A DNA stretch of 64,000 nucleotides, taken from NCBI GenBank assembly GCA_000433475.1, contig HF993083.1, positions 14,157 to 78,156 on the forward strand, written 5' to 3'. Source of the DNA: Mycoplasma sp. CAG:956 (GTDB taxonomy: Bacteria > Bacillota_I > Bacilli_A > RF39 > UBA660). This document shows, one piece after another, positions 63,795-64,000 of this stretch. Under the pieces are notes generated by a model that was not told the DNA's origin, did no database searches, and worked only from the letters and a program-made list of their open reading frames with translations. The position numbers and the translations under genes are program-made. How positions within the stretch are numbered: position 1 is the first letter of the stretch; every line of letters starts with the position of its first letter.

Positions 63795-63875
63795 GTGGAG
63801 TACTTAGTTGTACTTATAATCATTCTTGTTTTAATTGCAGGAATATTAAATTCTGGCAACAGAAAAGAATACTGA
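63795..63875 (+). CDS. Candidate type I toxin: 26-residue hydrophobic peptide, copy 2
   Basis: A GTG start with AAGGAG seven bases upstream opens a 26-codon frame beginning MEYLVVLIIILVLIAGI and ending in a charged NRKEY tail. It is the paralogue of the 45286 peptide: the first 14 residues differ only by conservative changes while most codons differ at the third base. It is a predicted single membrane helix. The frame ends in TGA. Hairpins conserved with copy 1 follow. Its antisense promoter would be at or beyond the window end. Confidence 0.6.
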   Translation: MEYLVVLIIILVLIAGILNSGNRKEY

Positions 63876-63887
63876 CTTTAAGTCAAA

Positions 63888-63985
63888 CTAAAAAACATCT
63901 ACTCAACCTTGTGAATAGATGTTTTTCATTACAAATCTTTTTGGACTAAAGAAACATCTAACGACCAAAGTCAAATGTATCTCTT
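63888..63985 (-). ncRNA. Candidate antisense RNA of copy 2
   Basis: By analogy with copy 1, an RNA from the minus strand would run from near the window end to the hairpin aaaaacatcta/tagatgttttt (63891-63926). TATAGT on the minus strand at 63996-63991 could be its -10 box, but the -35 region is outside the window. Confidence 0.3.
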
Positions 63986-64000
63986 TTGGTACTATAAAAG

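Larger units (their letters stand above)
63749..64000 (+). repeat. Small duplicated locus, copy 2 (cut by window end)
   Basis: Related along its length to 45240-45487: tttttttagaaatgga, ggtcc, atgaagga, a hydrophobic 26-codon frame, the hairpin aaaaacatcta/tagatgttttt and the block aaacatctaac...caaatgtatctctttt. The two copies share the same order and spacing. Confidence 0.78.

Overview
The window is a very AT-rich, densely packed chromosomal segment of a low-GC Gram-positive bacterium. Having both PolC and DnaE, T-box leaders on aminoacyl-tRNA synthetase genes, an L27 with a cleavable N-terminus next to its protease Prp, and ylbD-ylbE and YunB relatives points to Bacilli. The reduced gene style and the large family of N-terminally anchored surface proteins suggest a host-associated lineage such as the gut RF39-type Bacilli; the lineage is inference. 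TGA is a stop codon here, because genes overlap as ATGA at 9872 and 46540.

Layout. 1-1160: end of a membrane glycosyltransferase gene and a small gene. 1364-10159: dnaE-polC tandem, a small membrane protein, then rplU-prp-rpmA behind a strong promoter and leader. 10216-15661: HerA-like ATPase, a frameshifted gene, an SPFH protein and a zinc-ribbon protein split by an in-frame TGA. 16443-18165: two-component system. 18229-23127: tight cluster of acyl-activating enzyme, acyl carrier protein, phosphopantetheinyl transferase, double GT8 glycosyltransferase and acyltransferase, probably making an acylated (glyco)lipid. 23196-28558: surface-protein island with a repeat element, a mosaic gene, two broken paralogues and a radical SAM gene between the broken copies. 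28865-32275: GH31 glycosidase, small membrane protein, HD hydrolase. 32290-34203: tRNA-Arg(CCT), T-box(Trp)-trpS, DUF1653 protein. 35398-39322: two tandem sigma factors with a shared unfamiliar N-terminal domain, then a cysteine desulfurase. 39468-42822: membrane-anchored XRE regulator, secreted small protein, FtsX-like permease and VanZ-like protein.

42953-53961 is mostly genes of unknown function: ferredoxin, several proteins anchored by a C-terminal helix, YunB-like, Mbeg1-like hydrolase, PH-domain, LysM, PD-(D/E)XK-like protein and a lipoprotein. 53966-56180: T-box(Thr), small gene, TGS-less thrS. 56260-58391: second copy of the repeat element and a second intact surface protein. 58613-63737: parE-parC, then ylbD-ylbE.

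The most notable discovery candidate is a duplicated small locus at about 45240-45549 and 63749-64000. Each copy encodes a 24-26 residue hydrophobic peptide, and the two peptides differ mostly by synonymous or conservative codon changes. The peptide gene is followed by two conserved hairpins, and in the first copy a convergent promoter would give an antisense RNA over the mRNA 3' end. This is the layout of a type I toxin-antitoxin system. Other leads are the acyl-lipid cluster, the tandem sigma factors, the recombination-like repeats upstream of the intact surface-protein genes, and the XRE/secreted protein/FtsX/VanZ cassette.
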